A stretch of 64,000 nt of DNA from Pristionchus mayeri (lineage: Eukaryota > Nematoda > Chromadorea > Rhabditida > Neodiplogasteridae). Each line of letters opens with the position of its first letter. The stretch's first letter is position 1. Both the position numbers and the translations under genes were made by a program. The stretch spans positions 8,804,001-8,868,000 of the forward strand of contig BTRK01000001.1 in assembly GCA_036245805.1 (NCBI GenBank), given 5' to 3'. Shown piece after piece: positions 32,182 to 42,175 of this stretch. The notes beneath the pieces are model-generated. The model was given only the letters and a program-made list of their open reading frames with translations. It was not told the DNA's origin and did not search any database.

Positions 32182-33849
32182 CTGAAATTGAGCACACTCA
32201 AACAAGGGACAGAAATTTTGTGCACAAAATTTGCAATTAGTCGTTTGCGGCGCCATACAAGAGTCATGCACTTTTTGACGTGTTTCATTCTGAGTTCACT
32301 GTAGAACCTTCCCGAATCAGTAGTAAAAAGTTTGGAAAAAATTAAAAAATAAGTTTTGTCTTCAAATTGAACCCCACTGGTTGCGTTCGAAGTGTCGGAG
32401 ATAGGCAGGCTACGTGGAGAACACGATACGAATCAATACTTCGCATCAAGCGAGTATACTGTAGCCGGATACTGTAGGTAGATCAGCACCGAATACGAGA
32501 TTCCGGGATTGTCCTACAGTATACGATATTCGAAAATTGCAAAAAAGGCAGACAACGCGAAAAATCTGAGAGTCATTATTAGCACTAGATCGGATGAGGA
32601 CTATTGCCTCATGGCGCCTTTAATACATCAAAAGCGAGGTGGCATTACGAAATAGTTTTCATCCGATCTAGCGCCGATTACTGTATCCTCTAGCCAGCAG
32701 AAGTCACAATGCACTTCAGCTATTGCAAGCAACTATCTCGAGATGGGTGCACATCCGGGCGCAATCAATCGTCTGGCTCTCCTAATTTTTCGTGCTCTCT
32801 CTCTCGCTTTCCCTAACCGGCGAGAGAGCACGCGATATGGAGAGAGTCAGGCAACATCCGGGGCAGAGAAACGAGGAGAAACTCAGACAGCCCCTTATCC
32901 CGGTAGCCCCATTTCTCAGAAGGGGAGGGCACTGAGAAATGGCCTCTCAATTTCGGGGCTCTTGCGCCAAATTGAGTTGGCAATGAAGGTGGATTGGGCA
33001 GGGGGGGAAAGACGAGGGGACTCACTCGATTTCGCAGGCTCTCTCGCATGTTAGATATGGCGAGAGAGCGTGGTAATTGGAGAGAGTTAGAGAGGTGGAG
33101 GAAACGAGGCCGAAGCTATTCTGGGAGAGCCAACCCTTGCACCGAGGAGAAGAGTTCGCGAAAATACTACAGTATTGGCGCACTCTGGGTACTGTAGACG
33201 ATGGGTTCTGTTGTTCGGTGACTCGGAGGGAGATGCGTATGACTTTTTCCATCGCTGATGCTTCCGTAAACGGGACAAAACTCATACCTAAAATGTTTCT
33301 CGAGGAACCCTCAAACAGCGCAAATTGACTTTTCTATCTCTTCCTTCTTTTTGCCGTGGTCTCGGGTGGTGTCTCATCAAAACATGACATCCGGAAACAA
33401 GTGGGGGGAAAGTGGGGACGGCCGTGCCGGGTACACCTGGGACCCGGTGGGAACAGCTCATAACTCGAACTCCACCATCCGACCAACCGACCAGGAGCAC
33501 TGGTGAGCGTCGGTCGACCATATGCCCCCAACATCTGAGTATTTAAGCGCCGGCTGGAAAGCCACCCCATAATCGCTGACCTCTCTCACCTTTAATGACT
33601 CAGGAGAGTCACCCCCCACCTGCAATCATTAATTAATTATGTGTTTCATGGTATCGTCGCGCCTCGGGCGTAGATAAATTCTTAATATTATATCGGAGAG
33701 AGAGCGCGCAGAATGAAGTGTCATTTCCTGTGGCAATCGCTGCAATGTCCAACCGCTTGTATACTGCTTTGGATGTTACCCGGAAGCTCTGACAGCCTTC
33801 TGACAGCGATTCTTTACATTACCGGCTTTCAGTAGGTCGAGTCATGAAG
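32182..33849. other. Region upstream of the Ig gene
   Basis: No further exon could be joined in phase, though upstream exons cannot be excluded. It holds GAGAGAGC hairpins (about 32792-32837 and 33030-33095) and copy 3 of the 90-bp palindrome. A block near 33490-33530 (GAGCGTCGGTCGACCATAT) recurs in reverse near 41068-41090. No promoter element is recognised with confidence. Confidence 0.4.
32582..32675. repeat. 90-bp palindrome, ACTAGATCGGATGAG family, copy 3
   Basis: The arms GCACTAGATCGGATGAGGAC and ATAGTTTTCATCCGATCTAG bound a more diverged stem, with the GACGTC core lost. It lies upstream of the first modelled Ig exon. Confidence 0.8.
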
Positions 33850-34060
33850 CTTCCGCAGAATGCAACCCTCCATAGCGCGGAGGGTATCCAAAAATAAACT
33901 CCGGGTCTCGGTTGAGGCCCTGAGCCAACTGGTTTTTCACAATTTGGACTTGAGAGCGAGAGGTTGTCTGCCCTCGCTGCTCTCTGCACGCGCCGGGTCA
34001 GAGAAGGTCCGTTTTTCGGAGGCTTAGCTCGTGATTTACCCTGCGTCGTTTCAATGTTGG
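33850..34060 (+). repeat. Dispersed repeat S, copy 1
   Basis: It shares GCGGAGGGTATCCAAAAATA, AACTCCGGGTCTCGGTTGAG, GGTTTTTCACAATTTGGAC and GCGCCGGGTCAGAGAAGGT with 35350-35540 and, in reverse and less completely, 40250-40370. Each S copy lies next to an R copy, which suggests that they moved or duplicated together. Confidence 0.8.
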
Positions 34061-34189
34061 CATAAACAATTAGAAAAAGAGCATTGTGTTGGAATGGATC
34101 ATTGACGAGGCCAATTTATCTCGAATAAAGTAGGGTCTGGAAATCACAGTGTGCTTTATTATTATCGAAAACTCAGGTCTATTCCTCTT

Positions 34190-34490
34190 CCTTTTGCCAG
34201 GGCCTGCTGGCGTTGGCTTTTCAAAACTTGGCCACCGGGACCAGTGGGGGAACACTGGTGGGGTGGTACCACCGGGGACAGGCCTGGCTTAACAGCTGCG
34301 GACGAGCACACACACACAACACACACAGTGTGGGCCTCTGGCTACGGCGAACCGCATCCCCGCCAGAAACTACCCTCTTCCTCTTTCCGAGATCTCTCGT
34401 GGGCGCGCTGCGCTCTAGCCGCGCCGTGGTTGAGCAGGCGGGGGAGGCGAGGTCAAGTGGGCGGAGCTTCGCGCGGCGGTACAGCGAATG
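34190..34490 (-). repeat. Dispersed repeat R, copy 2
   Basis: It is inverted relative to copy 1. TCAAAACTTGGCCACCGGGA, GGGGTGGTACCACCGGGGAC, CCGCATCCCCGCCAGAAACT and GTGGGCGGAGCTTCGCGCGG identify it. A CACA-rich insert near 34305-34330 is private to this copy. Confidence 0.85.
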
Positions 34491-34792
34491 ATCGAGGAGA
34501 ATGAGCGCGACTGCATCACGTTCAAATGGTATAATTTCTAGTATGAACCCGCTAAAAAGGGTACAGCAGAGCTAGACAAGAGGAGAGTAGAAGGCCGAGG
34601 CTATGCGAGAAGACTCGGCCCTTGCACTGAGGGGAGTTATCCGAAATACTAAAAACGCAGCACTCGTGGTACTGTAGCCTATGAGGATTGTGGCTCTCTG
34701 TGTTATTTGGAAGGTGAAGGAACTATATGGGTGTCAAACAATGATTTCGGAGGAAGCCTAACATATTGTTATCTACAACTCCTCTCCCTTGC

Positions 34793-35157
34793 TTGTTGCC
34801 ACGGCCTGTCGGTGATGGCTTATCAAAACTTGGTCACCGGGACCAGTGGGGGAACACTGGTGGGGTGGCACCATCAGGGGACAGCCGTGGCCGGCAACAG
34901 GGGTACCGTCCTGTTACCGCCTCCATGGGAGTCTCGGATCTGAGGTACTCTTGTCGAGATCTCGCACCGGCGGGTAAACCGGCGTCGGCCGGGAGCACTG
35001 GTCTGCGTCTGCAGCCGCATCCCCGACCAGAAACTGCCCCGCCCCAGTTTCGGAGATCTCTCATAGGCGCGACGCGCTCTAGCCGCGCCGTGATTGAGCA
35101 GGCGGGGGAGGCGAAGTCAAGTAGGCGGAGCTTCGCGCGGCGGTGCAGCAAGTGATA
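34793..35157 (-). repeat. Dispersed repeat R, copy 3
   Basis: It has the same orientation as copy 2, starts near GTTGCCACGGCCTGTCGGTG and ends near GGAGCTTCGCGCGGCGGTG. This fuller copy shows that the family is about 360-420 bp. Terminal sequences do not form a long inverted repeat that I can see. Confidence 0.85.
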
Positions 35158-35349
35158 GAATAAAATGAATGTATGGCAACTTCGCATGTAAATATTCGTA
35201 ATTTTTCTTTCAGCATCCGCTGACATCCCAACAGTGCCAATTTAATAATTGGTGAAAATCACAATTAAGAGACCTACTGACAGCGAACGCCTTCTTTGCA
35301 GCCATCCGTTTGTTACCTTGACACATTTTACGAGAACTTCTTTAGCTTC

Positions 35350-35540
35350 CTCAGATATTAATCCTTCATAGCTCGGAGGGTCTCCAAAAACAAACTCCGG
35401 GTCTCTGTTGAGGCCCTTAGCAAAACTGGTTTTCACAATTTGGATATGAGAGCGAGAGGCCTCGTTGCTCTCTGTACGCGCCGGGTCAGAGAAGGTTCCC
35501 TCTCGGGCTGTTCTCTCAAAATTTCAATGTCTAGATGAAC
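35350..35540 (+). repeat. Dispersed repeat S, copy 2
   Basis: GCTCGGAGGGTCTCCAAAAA, AACTCCGGGTCTCTGTTGAG and GCGCCGGGTCAGAGAAGGTT match copy 1. It follows R copy 3 directly. Confidence 0.8.
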
Positions 35541-36551
35541 ATTTAGGAGTGCATTGTGCGGAAATAACTCATCGACCCTTATTATAACGAAGCCAGGAAA
35601 GCGCCCAACAGAAATTCTTCTGAATTTTTCTTTGGATCATTTGGTGGCAAAAAAACACAACATGCACTTAGCTTCACAATGGCACTCAAAGAATACCCAA
35701 TATCTCTGCTGTTTTCCTCCGTGTTTTGGCAGCAAAAAGTAAAATTTGAAAAACGGGAGGTTCGGAATTGCAAGAATGGGAGAGGGAATGCCGTGAGTCA
35801 GAGGGAGGGAAAAGCGGGGGAGCGCGCGCTCTCTTCAATTTGCACACTCTCTCGCCTCTCTGGCCGGAAGTGACAATGCGGAAGGGCAGAGTCATCTCCA
35901 TCCCCGGTCACTGACTCAGCCGCTCGGCTCCTCCATTTCACCGCCCTGCACCCCCTACAAACCTAAAAAACCCGTCGTACCTTCGTTCGGGAGAGCGCGG
36001 TCTCGAAGCGATAGGTTACTGTAGCTCTACGGTTACTGTAACGCTACCGTAATCTACTGCGCGGTTCATTGCCTACGTGGGATCCTACTAGGAAGTCGGG
36101 TATTATGAAATAAGTAAGTACGCGCGAAACGACCCCATTTTCGCTAGCTCCTTCCGCTCGGGGGGCCAACGTATTTGAACCAGCATCGACCTAGAGATTG
36201 CCATTTTCTCGACCTACTCAATCTATCTCTGATTTCTTTCTACTTGATTTGACTAGGCTCTCGATCGAGTAAATAACAATATCAACAATTCATTTACGTG
36301 CACTCGAATTTGCAAATCACATCATTTCAACGTCGCTAGCTGTTTCGGACTGGTCGGTTCGTACCCCGTTCCCTCTTCACCTCTATTGTTTGCCCTTTTC
36401 CCCTCTGATCTACCTCATTTCCTTCTCAATCGGTAATCCTGTCGCCCTTTTCTACTCCATTGTTCATCTGATCTCCCTCAATTCCTAGTTAATCGATAAT
36501 TTCCCTTTCTTCCACTACGCTCTCTCATCCTTGCACTCTCTCGCTCTCAAT
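35541..36551. other. Intergenic region upstream of the membrane-protein gene
   Basis: No exon with recognisable protein similarity was found. A weak hairpin-like CTCTCTCGCC stretch lies near 35850-35870, and a cluster of TACTGTA/TACCGTA motifs near 36017-36056. Pyrimidine-rich sequence precedes the promoter from about 36360. Confidence 0.35.
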
Positions 36552-36588
36552 CCAATCAAATTTGCCTGGTCATTTCTGCCTATAAAAG
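36552..36588 (+). promoter_or_regulatory. CCAAT and TATA boxes of the membrane-protein gene
   Basis: CCAAT at 36552-36556 and TATAAAAG at 36581-36588 lie about 130-160 bp upstream of the ATG at 36715. Pyrimidine-rich sequence follows. The order and spacing are those of a core pol II promoter; an AG at about 36659 could also serve as a 5'UTR acceptor. Confidence 0.55.
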
Positions 36589-36714
36589 CGCTCGCCCTCT
36601 CCCTCCTCTTCATTCTCACCTTTTTACCTCACCTCTCCTCCTCCTCCCCTTCGCTTCGCAGGTACCCCCTTGCTCCACCCCTTTCCCTCCCCAAACTCCG
36701 CCCCTTTTCCAGAA

Positions 36715-38432
36715 ATGGCTGACGCAGCTGCTCCAACTAACGTCGACACGGCCCGCACGCCGGTGCGTGCCCCTCCCCTACCGTAGTCCTCACGGATCTG
36801 CCCCATCGAACTCTGACTGACCCTCCGAACCTACCGTATTCCAGGCTCGCGATGCCGACCCCGTGGCTCTCGGCAATCAGTACAAGGGCGAGTTCACCGC
36901 CTACGCCGGGGGACTCAGGCTTCGCTCCACCCAAGTCCAGGAGGTACGGTAGTGCAGGTCCCGTGGTACCACTGGCACTGTAACTGATTCCATGGCACCG
37001 ATGTGGTAGTCTGGTACCGTACCTAAACCCATCCCTTACAGCTGGTGCAGCAGCAGATTGCCTCGACTGCGTCGCAAGCGGAGTCGCTCAAGTCTACGAT
37101 TCAAGATGTTGTACAGGACAAGAGCGACGTGCAGACGCCCCCATCGGCGGTGAGTCCCTGGACCCTGGTACCGATGGTACCAAACCTACCGTATCCCGGG
37201 GTACCACTGGTGCCAAACCTACCGTAATCCGTGGTACCCGACCTACGTTAACCCGCGATACGCCTGGAACCTTTGCTACCGTAATCAATGGTACCGTATT
37301 GCAGGTGCTGCCTACGTTCCTCTGGACTACGGTGCTGACGCTGGGCGCGTCTATCGGATTCTTTGTGGGCGCCAACATCCTCGGCGGCCTCGTCCATCTC
37401 TTCTTTGGAGGTTTGTTCCTGGATCCCTGGTGCCGGACCTGGTACCGTACCCCGACCTACCGTAACCCCGCCTCGTTTCAGGATTCTTCCTCTCGCTGGC
37501 GACGCTGGTCGCCCTGCCCCTCTACGCTTACTACACGATCAAGGCTAAGCAGGTACCGTACCCTGGCTCCACCCCTCGTACCGTGCCCAACCTACCGTAT
37601 TCCAGGCCGTTGCTGGATCGGACGCCGAGCTCAGGATGTTCTTGCTCGCGTACGCGCTCGGTGGTGGAGTTCTCCTCGGAGCTGGCTTCAACTCCACCTA
37701 TTTCTAGTGAGTTTGCTGGTGCCGTGGTACCACCTGGTATCACACCTGGGTTCCTGGTACCGTACCTAACCTTGAACCCACTGCAGTTCCGAGCCCCTGG
37801 CCTTCCTTACGCCTCTGGTCGTCTCTCTTGTGTTCGCGTACGGTGCTCCCGCCCTTGGATCCGCCCGCCCCACTCTGCTCGGTGCATCGGTCGGTGGCGC
37901 CCTCGGACTGACGCTCGTCGCCGGCCTCCTCACTGGTACGTTCCTGGTATCATGGTATCAGCTTCGAGTACCACGTTTCGATAACATGGTACCAGCTCGG
38001 GTGCCAGGTTCTGATGCCGCGGTGCCATATCTCTGCTGTACCACGGAACCATAACCCGGTACCACACTTCAGGCGCCCTCTCTTTCTCGTACCTGATCCT
38101 GGCGCTGCTGTACGCCGGCGTTGCCTGCCTGACGCTCATGACCATCTTCAAGTTCGTCAAGAGCGACTCGGTACGGATCGACTACCGTAACCCTTATCCC
38201 TCACCCGCACTTACGATCGACAACTGACTTTATTCCAGGAGTCGACCCACCTGTACATGCTCGGCTACATCGTCGCCTACTTCTACGTCAAGGTACGGTA
38301 GCTCGCCAATCGATATCGAGCGATACCGTAACAAATCCAAAATTACCGTTCACTCTGCAGGCGCTGACCTTCTTCGTGTTGGGATCGTCCGAGCCGTACG
38401 CCGCCGAGGCGCCTGCCGAGCCTAGCAAGTAA
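36715..38432 (+). CDS. Seven-helix membrane protein of unknown family
   Basis: Ten exons join in phase to give 301 aa: 36715-36762, 36845-36943, 37042-37149, 37305-37410, 37482-37552, 37606-37706, 37787-37935, 38073-38170, 38239-38292 and 38361-38432 (TAA at 38430). Residues 1-85 are hydrophilic, with a Gln/Ser-rich helical stretch (LVQQQIASTASQAESLKSTI). Seven hydrophobic segments follow between about residues 90 and 286, including TFLWTTVLTLGASIGFFVGA, then LLGASVGGALGLTLVAG, then YMLGYIVAYFYVKALTFFVL. The C-terminus is short and Ala/Pro/Glu rich. There is no signal peptide, so helix 1 probably acts as the anchor. I do not recognise the family; the helix count loosely recalls Bax-inhibitor-1 (TMBIM) proteins but no signature proves it. 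Codons are strongly biased to C and G at third positions, suggesting high expression. Introns are 45-155 bp and full of TACCGTA and GGTACC motifs. Confidence 0.88.
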
Positions 38433-38441
38433 AGCCTCGCG

Positions 38442-38458
38442 CCCCCCCCCCCCCCCCC
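38442..38458 (+). repeat. C17 homopolymer after the stop codon
   Basis: A run of about 17 C lies 10 bp after the TAA of the membrane-protein gene, in its presumed 3' UTR. Its length is prone to sequencing error. Confidence 0.8.
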
Positions 38459-38578
38459 GAGCCCCCATGACCACGCCCCTCCCCTGCCCTCTACCGTATC
38501 CGAGTGATACCGTACTCGTCGCTTACTCGTCATCGTGCCTCCTCACCCGAGCGATTAGAGTGTGTGTGGGAGATGTGT

Positions 38579-38584
38579 AATAAA
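38579..38584 (+). terminator. Polyadenylation signal AATAAA
   Basis: AATAAA lies 147 bp after the stop codon of the membrane-protein gene, on the coding strand, at a normal distance for a short 3' UTR. Confidence 0.6.
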
Positions 38585-38749
38585 TAATGAGATAAAGATG
38601 GCTCGAGAGTATTGAATGCGTGTCGAATTCATGGGAATGAAAGGGTGGTGTGGGTATAGGCGAAATGGTGTACGGTACTGTGATACGGGGTTAGCGGGTT
38701 CAGAAACATACAGAGACCATAGGAGAATACGCGTTCTTTCTTGCAATCA

Positions 38750-39175
38750 TCTGCTCTATCACCTGTTCTATCACCTGCTGCAACACCGCGCGAAGCTCCG
38801 CCCACTTGAACTCCTCCCTCGCCTGATCAATCACGGCGCGGCAGCGCGCCTATGAGGGATCTCCGGAAGAGGGAACGGGCGGTTTCTGGTCGGGGATGCG
38901 GCGGCCGACGCAGACCAGGGCTCCCAGCCGTGCCGGTTATCCCGAGGGAGGGCGAGGCCGCCAATGGGATGGCCCCTCCTGCCCCTCCCTCCTCCATTGG
39001 TCTCCCCCGCAGGAGCAATGGAGGTGTCCGGTAACAGTTGGCAGGCGCCAGCCCCTGCCACGGCTGTCCCCTGGTGGTACCGCCCCACCAGTGTTCCCCC
39101 ACTGGTCCCGGTGGCCAAGTTTTGATAAGCCATCACCGACAGGCCGTGGCAACAAGCAAGAGAAAAAAGAAAGAA
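38750..39175 (+). repeat. Dispersed repeat R, copy 4
   Basis: It starts near CTGCAACACCGCGCGAAGCT and ends near GACAGGCCGTGGCAACAAGC. It carries GGCGGTTTCTGGTCGGGGAT and a private insert around 38930-39040. It is the longest copy and defines the family ends best. Confidence 0.85.
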
Positions 39176-39286
39176 TGGAGGAATTGTAGACTACAATTTG
39201 TAGTTACCGATATTTCGCAATTTTCAAGAAGATTTTTGCAAGTCCATTTAAATGGCAACCCAATTCATTTCATTCTTCACTAGAGC

Positions 39287-39376
39287 TCGAAATTCGGGTC
39301 GATGTCTCTTCATTTTCCACTTTCTGTCGATGAGAGTGTGTAAACTGAAGAGACGGTGACCCGAATTTCGCGTGCT
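39287..39376. repeat. Short hairpin MITE-like sequence
   Basis: The ends CGAAATTCGGGTCGATGTCT and AGACGGTGACCCGAATTTCG pair, with CTCTTCATTTTCCAC against a TGTAAACTGAAGAG-type return. The GAAGAGACG stretch resembles the centre of the foldback at 42176-43976. Confidence 0.65.
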
Positions 39377-39424
39377 CTTCCTACCAGCTTGAAATCTCAT
39401 TCAGTTACTGCCCTGGAATTGGTG

Positions 39425-39575
39425 GGTCATCCCAAGACTCGATGGCGTGATGACCTCAGAAGAGCCATAGGACCCCATTGGTGGAGCGCAGCCTATGAAG
39501 AATATGGCCCCATTCTCACCTGAGCACTACTGCCTGATGTGATAAATAAATAAAAAAATAAATAAATAAATTGGT
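39425..39575 (+). mobile_element. 3' end of an RTE-like LINE
   Basis: A 32-codon tail ends in TGA at 39521. It reads GHPKTRWRDDLRRA followed by HWWSAAYEEYGPIL, matching the usual C-terminal block of RTE/CR1-type reverse transcriptases (G-x-PKTRW-x-DDL). A GATAAATAAATAAA-type short tail repeat follows at 39540-39571, as is common for RTE insertions. It is a severely 5'-truncated copy. Confidence 0.7.
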
Positions 39576-39875
39576 GGGTCTCCGAAACATGACCATGGTG
39601 GCACGGTGCCGGGTGGAGCAAGTTCGGGCCATCTCACATTGGCAGCTACAGGAGAGTGATTGAGGCAGCGAACTACATTCAATCACGCAGAAGATTCACA
39701 AGATCTCGTAGCAGCAGAGGTGAAAATTCGATGATTGGAACTAGTGATTGCTATTCTGAGGTTGTGGGCAGGGCCGGAACTTTGATCTCTACGCAAGCTG
39801 GGAGTGAGCAGGCGGGGTTGAAAAGACCGCTCGAGCGTCAATTTTACTTTAGGCGCCTTCGCCGCGCCTTTAACG

Positions 39876-40180
39876 CAAAACATGCGAGGGTCCGCCCACT
39901 TTGCCTCGCCTCCCCCCGCCTGCTCAATCACGGCGCGGATAGAGCGCACCGCACCTATCAGGGGTCTAGGAAACGGGGAAGTGCAGTTTCTGGCGGGGAT
40001 GCGGGATGGTGCTCATTTCGTAGCCAGGACTGGCCATCCGTTTTTCACACCCTCGCAACTACCAGCCACGGCCGTCCCCTGGTGGTACCGCCCCGCTAGT
40101 GTTCCCCCACTGGTCCCGGTGCCCAAGTTTTGATAAGCCGCCACCGACAGGCCGTGGCAACAAGCATGCAAGATGGGATG
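39876..40180 (+). repeat. Dispersed repeat R, copy 5
   Basis: CTGCTCAATCACGGCGCGGA, GTGCAGTTTCTGGCGGGGAT and CCCAAGTTTTGATAAGCCGC mark this copy. An S-repeat copy lies just to the right in inverted orientation. Confidence 0.85.
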
Positions 40181-40249
40181 AATTGTAGAATACGATATTT
40201 CACAATTCTCAAACTAAACAATAAAGTGCACGCCGTGGCTCAGAAATAG

Positions 40250-40370
40250 CCCTCCCGAATCTCTCGCTTGTAAGTTCAAATTGTGAAAAACCAGTTTGCT
40301 CAGGGCCTCTAGCGAGACCCGGAGTTTATTTTTGGAGACCCTCCGCTCTATGGAGGGTTACACTCTGCTG
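40250..40370 (-). repeat. Dispersed repeat S, copy 3 (inverted)
   Basis: CAAATTGTGAAAAACCAGTT and GAGACCCGGAGTTTATTTTT are the reverse complement of the core of S copies 1 and 2. It is shorter than the other two. Confidence 0.8.
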
Positions 40371-40545
40371 AACCCAAAGATGTTCTTGCAAAATAAGTCG
40401 AAGTATCGACAAACGTATGGCTATTAAAGAAGATAGTCGCTATCAGTAGGCTTATGATATCCTTCTGGTAACATACAACGGAGGAACCATGCGGTTGGCC
40501 ATAGTAGGAACTGCTCGCAAAAAAAGATACTTCATGTGTGCTCTC

Positions 40546-41050
40546 TAGGGATGGCATTTTGATTCTCTGATACCGCGTTCCCTCGAAAATTAAAGAATGA
40601 AATGATTCTCCAATTCCTCTCACCCCATTTTGCATAGAATCGAGCGATTCCTTGTTGTTTTGATCAGAGAATCCAGGATTCTCTAATTTAATTGTGAAAG
40701 AAAACATCGAAGACAATTTAACCACTTGTGCAACACATTCGACAAGCGACGACTGTTCAAAACAAAATATACATAGCTTGTGAAACACATTTAAAAAGCG
40801 ATGAATTGTATAACATAAATAATGTAAAATATTTATAAATATTCCAACCCATCTGCAATTTTGTAATCTCGAAGTAACCATGATGAGATAGTTAAATTTA
40901 AAATTTGAAGAAAAAATATCAATTTTGAACGAAGTTACAGCCTAAAGAATCCGGGATTCTCAGAATCCGAGATTCTCAGAATCAATTGATTCAGTGAGTG
41001 AGGAATCATTCGATTCTCAGAATCCTCAAAGAATCAAAATGCCAACCCTA
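40546..41050. mobile_element. hAT-type non-autonomous element (505 bp)
   Basis: The ends are TAGGGATGGCATTTTGATTC and GAATCAAAATGCCAACCCTA. A perfect 8-bp target duplication, GTGCTCTC, flanks it at 40538-40545 and 41051-41058. Subterminal GATTCTC/GAGAATC motifs repeat on both sides, as in hAT transposase-binding regions. No transposase is encoded. Confidence 0.88.
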
Positions 41051-42175
41051 GTGCTCTCTCACCAATATGGTCGACCGACGCTGACCAGCGCTCCCGACCC
41101 CTCTCAGAAATATGTTTTTGCAAGTATTGAATCGAATAGCTCATTCCTTCTAATTATTTATCTTAATCGAAAGGATAGCAATCGAGAATAGGACGGGTTA
41201 AAACACTAACATATAAATGGTAACCGTAGGGGAGTGAGAAGGAAGAGGATTAACGGATAGGAAGGCAGAGAGAGGGAGAAATCTGATCTGATATTACAGC
41301 AATCACGGTTACGGTAAGAGGATTATGGTGGTTGATTTGAACGATGGGTAGGTTCAAGGGGCAGATTCGTGATTACGGCGTGTCACATGGTGATAAGGAT
41401 GGTTGATCTGTGAAAAGAGGAAATGGGGAGTGCCTAAATAATGATAATGTGCAGATTTCACCAAACTGACTGGATGAACCTTCTTCTGACCTTCAACCAT
41501 GTTCATCAACAAAGTTAAATCGAAATCTGAGGTATAAAATATTTCTAGTAGCCAGCATTCCTACACTTTTACAGGAGACCCGTGTTATAGATGAGCAAAA
41601 TTGTTTGATTTTCCATATGAATCACAGTCGCACTGCGTCTCGCTAATATTCGAAACAATAACACATCCACGAAACCATAAACTCACTTGGAGTTGAGATT
41701 GAGTCGATCAGAGACCTCGACACCGGCACGATCAGAAATCACCTGAAATATGAGGTTTTCTGGCCCTCACGTACGCATCACATACATTCCTGCCGTAGCG
41801 ACCTCTCAATGTTTACAGTACTGGTAAAGTTCTTCTTCCACTCACAGACCTCTCACATCTATGGGCCTACAGCGCCTAATGATCTCACCGTATTTTAGCG
41901 CTCTCAACTCCATGCATACAGTACTCCTATAGTGTTCCTACCGTACCCTAGCAGTCTCCTCACCTCTATCAATCTCCTGATCTTGTCCTCGAACGAGGGA
42001 GTCTCTGCATTGTCGATAACATCAACGTAGGGATGTCCGAGCCAGGCCTTTAATCAATAAATAAATAAATAAATAAAACAATAATAAATATAAAAAACAA
42101 AAATCAAGAAATCAATAATCTCACCGTTCTCGTCTTCTTGTCCATCTCCATCGCTTGCGCGATTCCCTCACTGTG

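Noticed and set aside
34707..35226. Overlapping frames of 78-130 aa on both strands
   Set aside because: They are GC-driven open frames inside repeat R; the same sequence in other copies has different frames.
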